Part shown: one piece after another, positions 55,430-64,000 of the stretch
Layout: every line of letters starts with the position of its first letter
How positions within the stretch are numbered: the first letter of the stretch is position 1
Assembly: GCA_026545225.1 (NCBI GenBank)
Contig: CM048848.1
Span: 22,112,806-22,176,805 of the forward strand
Length of the DNA: 64,000 nucleotides
Direction: 5' to 3'
DNA from: Cornus controversa
Lineage: Eukaryota > Streptophyta > Magnoliopsida > Cornales > Cornaceae
Position numbers and translations under genes: made by a program
The notes under the pieces: generated by a model
Database searches by the model: none
Told to the model about the DNA's origin: nothing
What the model saw: only the letters and a program-made list of their open reading frames with translations

Positions 55430-56016
55430 AGTCTTTTACGACGGGCCAAAACTGTCTTAAATGACTTTTTAAGGCGCTCCATGGCCTGTCCTCTATTAAG
55501 GTGTTATGATTACGAAATTTTTTTAAAGGCATGTGGAAACTTTTTAACAGCATTCAAGAACTGCCTTTAATAATTTCAGAAACGCCTTTAAAAACAATTT
55601 TCAAGGCGGTTATGTAGTGTCTTAAAAGTTTAATTATTTAAGGCGGTTAATACCTATTATAGAAATATCATTATTGAGGGCGGTCCAGGAATGCCTTAGA
55701 ATCTTAATTATTAAAGGCGGTTTATTGCCGCCTTAAAAGATTAATTATTTACGACGGTTGGTGCTTGCCTTAAAATCTAATATTAAGGGCGGCTTATAGC
55801 CGCCTTAAAAGTTAAAGCACATGTTTTTAAGGGCAGCTTTCGCCCGCCTTAGAAGCTAAGATATTAAGGGTGTCTGAGGAGTGCCTTAGAAGCTAAGATA
55901 TTAAGGGCGCCTTGTGCCTGCCTTAGAAGCTCTCCTACATATTATTAAGGGCGGGCTCGGCCGGCCTTAAAAGACAACCTACATATTATTAAGGGCGGCC
56001 ATTATCCGCCTTATAA
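55430..56016. repeat. CACTA subterminal hairpin repeats
   Basis: About ten units at 34-44 base spacing from 55638 to 56015, plus looser ones before. Each is an inverted repeat TTAAGGGCGG ... CCGCCTTAAAA with a short variable centre, for example AAGGCGG-TTTATTG-CCGCCTT near 55714. In other CACTA elements such subterminal repeats bind the TNPA-type protein. Confidence 0.85.
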
Positions 56017-57395
56017 AGTTTTTTTTTTTTTTAAATTCTTTTTTCTAATACCTCAATCCAAAAACCTGTGATGCCATGTACCAACATCCAATTTGCATCC
56101 GAAGTTAAAACATTCAAATGAAAGTCAACCCAAAAACATAATTTGAATAACTTTCAGCCCAACCCAAAAGTATGTGCATTTATCAATATCTAATTTGTAT
56201 CCAAGCTAGCACATTCAGCATGCTTAAAAATTACAACCATTAACAAATTATACAGTGAACATTTAAAAGACATTCTAGTTACAAATGAACTTAAGCAAAA
56301 CACTGAACTTGAAGACGTATTTGAGAGGCAATCGAAGCAAAATAGAGCAAGTACAATAGGAGAGAAGGCTACTGCTACTGCTACTGCTACTGCTGCTGCT
56401 GCTGCTGCTGCGCTGGTTCATTATCCTGATACTTGAGGCCCCATTGATGTAATTAAATAGCTGGATCCAAACAACATGTATTGTTATTCAAATTATGCAA
56501 AATCAGGACGTTTAAGTTGAACAATAATTTCATGTGTGACAACATCTAACAGTAAACAATGATGCATATGCATATTAATATACAGATAAATATCAATCAT
56601 CCAACCGGCTATGAATATTACAACATCTTCACTGCAGCACGCCCTATTTTTTTCTCTCTTTCTTTTTTTTTTCTTTTTTGTGAGTGTTTTAACTCTACAT
56701 ATTGATGAATTAGTAACTTTAGCCAACACCAACATTTTGGATGATATAATTTCCTGGGAAAGAAACATTTTGGATGATAGGCAAAGGAAACAGTCATGAA
56801 AATTAAAAAAAGAAAAGAAAATTTTCAACCCATCATGGATAGGGAAGATATATTATGAGCTAAAAATGAGAATAACCGAGTGAAGTTATTTACATTTGGT
56901 AACTTCAATTGATTATATCAGCAAGAAACTTGGGTGATATGTACATATAAAGAAAAATGAGATATCCATCACCACTTCCCATGTCTCCAAAAGGATCATA
57001 TATAGTTGATTGGCAAAATACATTCGTTCACTTGTAATTAATCATAAAAAAGCACATTGCAACTTAAAGAGAAAACCATCAAACTTAACTTCCAAACATA
57101 AACATATTGTAGTGTAGATTTCCCTGATTTAGCCAAGCATAAACTATTTGCCTTGGGCCTCACAAAATGCGAAGATAATCTCAGATGTCATTTTTTCCTA
57201 AAACTAAATTGCAAGAAAATGGAGCCTGGTAACCCAACAAAAGAGTGATTGAAACATGGCACTTAGCATAGAAGATTATTTTAAAAAAAAACCCATTGCT
57301 TCACAACGTTCAAAAAACCTAAGATTCTCGAAATGGAAAGTGAATATGACCTCATTCAACTGGCGATAGAGTTTTAATAAACCGATCCTTCCATA
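56017..57395. other. CACTA interior without a supported gene; contains a (CTG)n microsatellite
   Basis: Low-GC sequence. At 56371-56415 there is a (CTACTG)4 then (CTG)7-type repeat. On the minus strand one frame reads a short run ending in seven Gln and a stop (QWGLKYQDNEPAQ then Q repeats), another reads poly-Ser. It might be a last exon, but no splice structure can be fixed. No transposase motif seen. Confidence 0.45.
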
Positions 57396-57524
57396 GAAAG
57401 CAGTGTAGTTAGAGAAGCCCAAAGTAGAGATCATCACTCCAATTGAAGCAGCCGCAAATAAACACTGCCCCACCCTCAACAGCAGTCCACTCACCATTCC
57501 TGGGCTCCCTAACAACACCTTCAT
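57396..57524 (-). pseudogene. First exon of a CASP-like (CASPL5-type) membrane protein gene, fragment
   Basis: 43 codons from ATG 57524-57522: MKVLLGSPGMVSGLLLRVGQ, CLFAAASIGVM, ISTLGFSNYTAF. This matches the N-terminus and first transmembrane segment of plant CASP-like proteins (MARVEL-related four-helix proteins), including the conserved Arg in helix 1. The family normally continues into a second helix from a new exon. Here the frame runs on into unrelated sequence. At the expected exon end the DNA reads TTCTATGGAAGG, without the TTCTG|GTATG donor I would expect, so splicing is probably lost. No further CASPL exons were found to the left. Most likely a captured fragment. Confidence 0.75.
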
Positions 57525-57692
57525 ATCTCTCCCTCTCTCTACAATTCCACCTCCTGCCTTTCATAGGGCCCTTTCTACAAATCAAAGGGCCCCTACTAGA
57601 ACCCTACATTTCAAAACTCCCCAAATCCCCTCCATTTTCTCCCCAAAAAGATCAAATCTCAAAAGTCAATATATACAAACTATATGTATGTG

Positions 57693-57725
<33 letters not shown>

Positions 57726-57770
57726 GTGTAGGCGAGGTCGATTAAGGTTTTTTGGATGATTTTTGAGAGA
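57525..57770 (-). promoter_or_regulatory. Upstream segment of the CASP-like fragment
   Basis: On the minus strand a (TC)n run and a TATATATA run (57690-57725) lie about 170-200 bases before the ATG, followed by a pyrimidine-rich leader. TC microsatellites and TATA runs are common in plant core promoters, so promoter and 5' UTR may have been captured with the exon. Suggestive only. Confidence 0.35.
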
Positions 57771-58742
57771 TTCAAGTGTAGGGAGAAAAAAATTAGGGCT
57801 TGTGTTTGGAATGTAGGATGTATGACAGTGAGAGGTGGGAGTGATTTTTCATCTTCAACAATCTTTCAAAATCATCCATCCAATGAATCGTTAGTTTAAA
57901 GAAACCTATTAAAAAATAGTATAATATTAAAATAAAGCTCTTCTTTAGTATTAATTAGTTAATGGTAATGATGATGGAGGATTAGAGTAGTTTTGTTGTT
58001 GTCCCATACTGACAATCTTACGTAAATTTTTCTTTTTCTTTTCACAGCTATATGACACGCACATCTCATCCAACCTATATTCAAGAGAGAGCACGAAACT
58101 GACTAGATGTTGATGGACAATTACTTTTTCGATTTTTGTTTTTTCTTTTTCACGTCTTTCATAATCTTTTCCGTGTGGATATTGTTATGACTGTCCAGAA
58201 ATTCCTTCAAATCAAAAATTTAATCTGGTAGAATCCGAATAACATAATTCAAATCAATTCTCTAACAAACCAGTTGCACCCTGTGAACTTTAGATAATTC
58301 AAACGTATAAATGAGGTATACATGCTATTATGAAACATTAACTCAGACAAAAACAAAAGATCAAATCCAAGCAGGCTAATCAATTTACTTGGAACATGAA
58401 AAACAAAGCTTTATCATATGGAATTCTTCCATTTCAACATTTTCCAACTATTTTACTTCTGTATGAGACCAAATCGCCTAACACATTGCACCATGGTGCT
58501 CAAATTATTTGCAATCATAAGATGATCCCAGAGTTAGAAAGTTAAGCATATAGGTAAAAAATCTATCACAGAAAGCCACTGTTTATTGTAATGAAATAGT
58601 TAATATAATTAGGCATTACACTTTGGAGATAAAGTGGTTACTTGCACACAATTCATTTCCACAAATCTCACATAAAATTAGTGCACAAGCAACAAATTAC
58701 ATGACATAAAGCGCAACTTGATACATTTCACAATTTCCTTAC
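57771..58742. other. CACTA interior, no gene recognised
   Basis: About 970 AT-rich bases. I looked on the minus strand for the next PRAF PH-domain exon (expected after FRLS) and did not find it. Confidence 0.5.
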
Positions 58743-58829
58743 CGTGGATAACCTGAAAGGACAGAATTTGGGTTTCCCTCTCCGTCCATACTTCAAAAGA
58801 TGTGCGCCCTTTTTTAAAGCTACAATCGC
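58743..58829 (-). pseudogene. PH-domain exon of a PRAF/RCC1-FYVE-type gene, fragment
   Basis: Exon of 29 codons: AIVALKKGAHLLKYGRRGKP then KFCPFRLST. This is the start of the N-terminal PH domain of plant PRAF proteins (PH, RCC1 repeats, FYVE). On the minus strand it has an acceptor TTGTACAG|GCG (58830) and a donor ACG|GTAAGG (58742), and both ends are phase 0. It joins in frame to the first exon at 60308-60358. No later exon was found, and only 1.2 kb separates it from the CASP-like ATG, too little for the other exons. A fragment, not a complete gene. Confidence 0.82.
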
Positions 58830-60307
58830 CTGTACAAAGTCACAGAATGGTTTAAATGTTAAATGAAAATAAACAGCAATATCAATTCTATTTGCAAAAA
58901 GTACTATAAACAGTAATACCAAATCTATTTGTTGTTTCAAACACAGAATCCTATATAAAAAGCAATATAGCTAAGTTCTGTTTTTACCAATTCAATAATT
59001 CAGTCTTTTCATACAAAGAATTTAAAGTACTCCGATGAAGAAAAGAAAAGAAAAAAATGACAGCTGTCATCTTGTTTTGATCATGATTAAAAATGAAATT
59101 AGTGGTAATTTGAAATCTTGACGTGAACACAAAAACGGAAAGGAAAGAAAAACAAAAGCACCAGAGCAATGATTGAGTAAATTCAAGCTGAATAAAGGAT
59201 TTAGGAAGACAAACAAGGTTATATTCTACACCATTAAACAAGATAAATCAATTTTTATACAAAATGTAAGAAAAGCTGCATTAACTAAAAATTAAACCTT
59301 TAAAAGGTTTTATTAGTGCAATGAGCTATTTATCATGAAAATATACAACCACTACTACTTCGCAACATTCAAGTGATATATTATTCATTCACAGTAACAA
59401 TTTAGAAGATATAAGTGAGGCCTCTTCATCTCATTCTAAGTACATTAGAATATTGATTTGCGCGGCGGCCCATGGAGTGGCTAAGCATGCCTAAGAGTGG
59501 AGTCTACTATGATCTGGAGGAAGATTTTCTCTCTTTGATGCTGCAGTTGACTTCTTCTGGTATGGAAGCAAGTTGGCTTTCATGCTGTCTTAAAAAATTC
59601 CTTTGTGTTGAAAGGGGGGAAACATATAAAAAAAAGCCTTCTATACCATTGAAACCCATAACTTGCCACAAATGTTATACCAATTAAAAGAAAAAAAAAA
59701 GAGTTTCTTTTGTAACTTCCTATTCTAGGTTCTGTAAAATCTAAATGAAATGACACCTTCCACAAAATTCATTGAAGATTAATGTAAAAGAAAGCATCTT
59801 AGTATATTCAATCACAAACTATATTCAAGCAATCCTCTCCTTATGTTTCTCATAAATTAGCCAAGAACCATTAGCCTTGACCAACTGAAAAAAAGAAGAA
59901 AAAACATATACTTGAACTCAAATTGCATTAGTCTCCTAACAAGACAATGCACACACAGATCAGCAAAGTAATGGTAACAAAATTGAACAATAACCAAAAA
60001 ACAGATCAATGCCTTGATAGGAACCAAACCCATATAAAGCACAATCTGAAATAGGAACCAAACTCATGATCTAAATTGGGTTTTGAATTTCTCAATCATC
60101 CTAGATCATATCACTCAAGTAATACTGAATAAAAAAGAAAATTCACAAAAAAAAAAAGTCCCAATATTAGGGGCAAGTGAATAAAAATGATTTAGTAACA
60201 CTTTTTACAGAAACAGAAGAGGGAGGTAGGAAGAGAAAAAAAATCATTACTTTGATAAGTGATCAAATTAAGTGACTAAAAATGTCATTAAAACAAAAAT
60301 GTATGAC
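58830..60307. other. Probable retained PRAF intron 1, no gene recognised
   Basis: About 1.48 kb between the two PRAF exons. At 59460-59590 there is a less AT-rich stretch that might be another captured piece (plus-strand reading MEWLSMPKSGVYYDLEEDF); I could not assign it. Confidence 0.5.
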
Positions 60308-60358
60308 CTGTTCAATTGCTCTATCAGATGAGGTTGGCTCTAGAAACTCTTCATCCAT
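60308..60358 (-). pseudogene. First coding exon of a PRAF/RCC1-FYVE-type gene, fragment
   Basis: Seventeen codons, MDEEFLEPTSSDRAIEQ, from ATG 60358-60356 to donor CAG|GTCATAC at 60307. The DRAIEQ end followed by AIVALKKGA in the next exon fits PRAF proteins (other members have a short N-terminus ending in DIEQ). Purine-rich leader-like sequence lies upstream (60359-60450). Phase 0 at the exon end, matching the next exon. Confidence 0.72.
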
Positions 60359-62122
60359 TTTCCAGAGAGAGAATCAAAATGGCAAGAAAAGAGGGAGACA
60401 AGAGAAGCAGAGAAGAAACTTTGCAACTCTTCAGACTTACATGAGGTGTAAAATAGGCCAACCTTCTCTAGAGTCTCTTTGGCAACTTCATGCTCTTACA
60501 GTTCCTATTGGCAGCTTGGGACTAAGTCTCAACCTTGAAAGGTATTTTTATGAACTTAATTATCTATAAGTTTCATATTTGGATTTCTTATATCTCCATT
60601 TTCTTTATGAATGTTTGCCTCTAAAATTATTAATTTCTTGATGTGTATTACTAAAGTAGATATATAGCTTGGTATTAAAGATATTGAGGTGTGGAATGCA
60701 GTAGCAATGGCTAAACACTACTTAAGCTTATAGAATTCCCCAAAACTACTCTCACCATTGTAATTTCATTAATTTTTGTATGACAAGATCGAGCGCGATT
60801 GCACGAATATATATAAATATGAGAACATTCGAAATTAATAAATTGAAATCCTACCTAGTCCAACACATGAAGTGACTGGAATGAATTTAATATTACTTGT
60901 GCATATAAATAAATAGGATTAATATTACTTGTGCATATAAATAAATAGGATTAGGAAACACATGAGCTACTCTGACAGCGAGCATTCGGCCTCAACCATT
61001 CATGAAATTAAGGAAGAATGTAAGAAAGAGAAACATTAAAAGAATGCAAAGAAAAGAAAAAAAACTAGGTCTTCCTTTGTACAATATCTCTCTGCCCTTC
61101 AATTGAAAATATAAGGATGGGATTTGTGTGGTTAAAGGAATTTGAAGGAAATTTAGATTTAGAAGCAGAAAAGAAAAAGATAATTTACAAGTTATAATTC
61201 ATTTTGTCAATTTTAATATTCTTCTTGATGTTTCTCTCATTGCCTCCACTTTTCACTGCAACAAATATAATATGTAATATGGATGTCCGAGTTGCTATGG
61301 TGGGGAATTACCATTCCATTCTTACTCTAAGGCCATTATGTTTAATCAAAATTCAATTACAAGAGTTTGGACTAAAGAGGCATATGTGAAGCCCACCTGA
61401 GGCTTTAGAAAAGAGATCATACAAAATTGTTGCAAATTACTGCTAGGAGAGACGATGGTCAAATTGCTACATCACACTGGGAAAACTATTTCCACAATCC
61501 ATTGACAACCAGAATTTCAATATGCTTGTGTTTGTTTTAAAGTTGAATCATCATAGATTCCTCTTACAACTACCACACCAACTTCTACAGAGTAACAATA
61601 TCTGCAAAAATAAGTATTTGCCTTTTTGTTGTCTACAATCTTTGATTATCAGACCAAATGATGTATTTTATATTTCATATTTTATTTTTAATTTATGTGC
61701 ACAAGGAAAAAGCAAATCCTGTATCTATGTCCAAATTCGAGATATAAAAAAAAATCATGTGTTGCAATGCCTTTTAACCTTCAATGCCAATTCGGTTAGA
61801 TTTCAGCTGATACAAGGATAATAAGGTATTAGTAGTCCATATCAACTACGAGAGTCAAAAAATACTCTCAATCAGTGCTATTGCCAACATTAAGCAATAA
61901 TATAACCATAGAGATTATATTTTTTAATCAAAAAGTAAACAATTGTCTGCAATTTTATTAACGAGGAACAAACCCTCCAAACTTTAGGTACTATGTTTGG
62001 AACTCAGACACCAATTTTTTTAATATAACTTGGCTTCTTTAAAATAGAAAAACAATACATAATGCACCATTGACATCTGCAGAAATATGTGAACAAGAAA
62101 AATTACACTACATGTATCTAAC
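60359..62122. other. CACTA interior, no gene recognised; contains a 32-base tandem duplication
   Basis: Probable captured leader sequence near 60359-60450, then AT-rich sequence. At 60889-60952 a 32-base unit (ATTACTTGTGCATATAAAT core) is perfectly duplicated. No splice-flanked coding segment could be assigned. Confidence 0.5.
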
Positions 62123-62215
62123 CTGAGCTGCTAGGGCTGTTCCATCTTTGAAGCCAGCTCTCCCCGTACTTGCTAGTGTACTCACTCTTTTACTAGCTAG
62201 ATCTACCTTCTTGAT
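62123..62215 (-). pseudogene. NHL-repeat exon resembling SOQ1, fragment
   Basis: Exon of 31 codons on the minus strand: IKKVDLASKRVSTLAS then TGRAGFKDGTALAAQ. It has an acceptor AATTTCAG|ATC (62216) and a donor CAG|GTTAGA (62122), with phase 0 at both ends. The V-TLA-TG-AGF-DG-A pattern is an NHL repeat, and the wording is close to the chloroplast thioredoxin-like/NHL protein SOQ1 (suppressor of quenching). Neighbouring exons were not found within 1.7 kb on either side. A captured single exon is the simplest reading. Confidence 0.65.
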
Positions 62216-64000
62216 CTGAAATTTGAAAATAAATTCAGTAGTTCACCTAACTTCAACCATTGCATATCATTATCACTACATAATAATTAATCCCCAAAGT
62301 AATGTAAAAGTCCACTAGCAAGTTTTATAAAATTAAACTGAAAACAATTAACATCTATATAATCTAACCCCATAAAAGATCATTAAAATGATGCATAGCA
62401 TGTATCAACATAGTTTTAAACCTCTCACTATAAGGTACCAAGAAAATAAAAAAAATAAAAAAAAAAAGAAACTTTAATGCAAGAACTTAAAATTTTCAAA
62501 CTCAGCAGCAAAAGGATGGAAAGCAGCAGTAACAATTGAGATGAGCAGAATATGTAATTTCAAAATGTAGATGAAGTTGGAGATGAGTAATATTCTTTTG
62601 ATGACAGGATAGCAACAAAAGGTTGTTTCCCTTGGAACTGCCAGAATGCAAAACATTTAAAAAATAATAGATGAACATATCTTAAGCAAGATGTGAAAAT
62701 ACCAACTTGATTCAATCAGACGAGTATATAAGCATCCATTATATCGAGTTTTCATTAACATAAAAAAATTAAAAGAAGTTTGACAGTGTGATAAAACAGG
62801 GATGAATGAATCTCAGGTGCATAAGCCAAGTATGTGCCTAATTTTACTCCAGTAAACATGCTTCGCTATATGATACATGGTGCCTTTTGATTGGAACTTG
62901 TTAACCAGACCATTCATCTGTCAATTGACGTTTTGATAGTGATAAGTGGTGCCTTTTGGTTGGAACTTGTTAACCAAACAATTCATCTATTTATTGACAT
63001 TCTGATTAAATTCATAATTCTGTGCCACATTTTAGAAAAGAAACCTCACAAGAGCACGTACAGAATAATGTATTTTTTTTTAATTGTTAATATCTTTTAC
63101 TGTCATAATTTGGGCCAAGGGTGGTACTCCTGGTAGTTCAAACTATTTATTTCAGTTGGCCGTTTCCAATCTCATACTAATAAATAATTCAGTTTATTTT
63201 ACTAAAATGTTATTGCTGCTGAACCAAGGTAGTGAAAAATATAATACCAAAGAAAAAGGTTCACAATAGTATGCTACAGTTGACCAAACTTGATTGCTTC
63301 ATTCTTCTGGAACCTATGTGCTGCATGGACGCAAAGCCTTGCCAACATAATATAAAAACCTTTCCATGAAAGAGCAAGTGTTACTATTAGTTCAACAGCT
63401 AGAATGGCCTGATGGAATGTAGATTTCTAAATAACTAAAGTATCTAAACAATAGTAAAGTTGATAGTCCTAGGATTTAAGACATTAAGTACAACTTCTTG
63501 AATTTTCTTTCCTTCCAAGTGAACAAAACTAATTATGATTTATCATATAGGGTATTTAATTGCATGATAAAAACACAACCTTCACTAGTTTCTGCCATAA
63601 TCATGTAGAGAAAAACCAACTTGACCATAATGCTACTCAATTTCAATCGCTTTGTGTAAGTTTAGCCAAGCTTGAAGATAAGTCAATATGAGCCTAACTG
63701 AGCCCACAAGGCCAAATTAAACAAAAACTCTCAAACATTTCTATTTAAAGAAGGAAAATCATACACTACTAGTGAAGAAAAAACAAGAAAAAGAAACCAG
63801 AAAAACTAACGAATACAAAATGATGGTAGTTGAAAAAAGTTGGTAAAACACAGTTTTAGCATAGAATATTGCTAACCAGAATATCTATAATCTAAAATAT
63901 ATAGTCTAAACTAGGTTACATTGCTACTGTAGAATATTAATTTAACAACTAACAAATTGCTTCTCAATTCTTTTGTCACCTTCCCTTGTAGGCAAAACAG
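62216..64000. other. CACTA interior to window end, no gene recognised; 69-base tandem duplication
   Basis: AT-rich. At 62879-63016 a 69-base unit (GGTGCCTTTTGRTTGGAACT core) is repeated twice with about ten differences. The last 40 bases are richer in coding-like content on the minus strand but too short to judge. Confidence 0.45.

Larger units (their letters stand above)
55415..64000. mobile_element. CACTA DNA transposon, left end and interior (right end outside window), carrying gene fragments
   Basis: Starts with CACTACAAGAAAATT at 55415, the terminal sequence of plant CACTA (En/Spm) elements, followed by about 600 bases of hairpin-type subterminal repeats. The 3 bases before it are AGT, a possible target duplication. 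It interrupts the C2 integrase. No complementary terminus (TTTTCTTGTAGTG) was found up to 64000 and no transposase frame was recognised, so the element is either longer than 8.6 kb or has lost its right end. Between 57396 and 62215 lie single exons like three unrelated host genes, all on the minus strand. If the right end is proved to lie nearer, these fragments would need another explanation. Confidence 0.7.

Noticed and set aside
55600..56016. Regularly spaced repeats resembling a CRISPR array
   Set aside because: Units are imperfect inverted repeats with variable spacing next to a CACTA terminus in a plant genome; no identical direct repeats and no cas genes.
56371..56460. Poly-Gln or poly-Ser last exon on the minus strand
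   Set aside because: Explained by a CTG/CTACTG microsatellite; two frames are open and no splice site or homology decides between them.
57098..57113. ATTGTAGTG, resembling the complementary CACTA terminus
   Set aside because: Only eight bases match, the following TTTTC is absent, there are no subterminal repeats beside it and the next three bases (TAG) do not match the AGT on the left.
59472..59687. 71-codon plus-strand frame beginning MEWLSMPKSG
   Set aside because: Not recognised, no splice context, opposite strand to the captured exons; possibly another fragment but not supportable as a gene.

Overview
The window is intergenic DNA from a flowering plant, most likely a eudicot. It is almost entirely nested and broken transposable elements: LTR retrotransposons that use plant-type primer sites (an Asp-tRNA-like TGGCGCCGTTGCCGGGGA, and the iMet-type TGGTATCAGAGC), Athila-type gag-pol, Sirevirus-type copia genes, a Tekay-like chromovirus and a CACTA DNA transposon. 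No complete host gene was found. The only host-like coding pieces are isolated exons inside the CACTA element at the right end.

Layout. 1-9161: minus-strand Athila-like element of family A ('element 1'), running off the left edge, with an intact 1,877-codon gag-pol. It sits inside the gag of an older plus-strand family B element ('element 3', 9162-17749), which lost its integrase and carries many stops. 13262-17749 is a palindrome of about 4.5 kb whose arms are family B LTRs plus their 3' internal ends. 16480-23867: family B 'element 4', sharing that LTR and lacking reverse transcriptase, RNase H and integrase. 23868-39949: minus-strand Sirevirus 'C1', reduced to gag and protease, split at its gag start codon by a young family A 'element 2' (27993-38202, target duplication CCATA). 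Element 2 keeps gag-protease and a third ORF but has lost the polymerase genes by an in-frame deletion. 40038-49977: two diverged family C LTRs flanking a minus-strand chromovirus whose parts are in circularly permuted order, plus a family B solo LTR (43302-44806, duplication ATACC). 49978-50729: minus-strand 3' fragment of a related Athila-type element. 50730-55414: minus-strand Sirevirus 'C2'. 55415-64000: left part of a CACTA element with ten hairpin repeats and single exons resembling a CASP-like gene, a PRAF/RCC1-FYVE gene and an NHL-repeat (SOQ1-like) gene.

How the parts relate. Families A, B and C are distant relatives that share noncoding signals: an LTR end next to the primer site, a 3' domain of about 230 nt, and a hairpin followed by the 13-mer AAGTTTGGGGGTG, which in A and B occurs twice. 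Each family also carries clusters of the inverted repeat CGAT-NN-ATCG with its own central dinucleotide. In family A the third ORF is GC-rich and has what looks like its own promoter (G-box and TATA) and a 5' UTR intron with a consensus GTAAGT donor, conserved in both copies. Three elements independently kept gag and protease while losing the polymerase domains.

All domain calls come from reading the sequence. No database search, folding program or alignment program was run.
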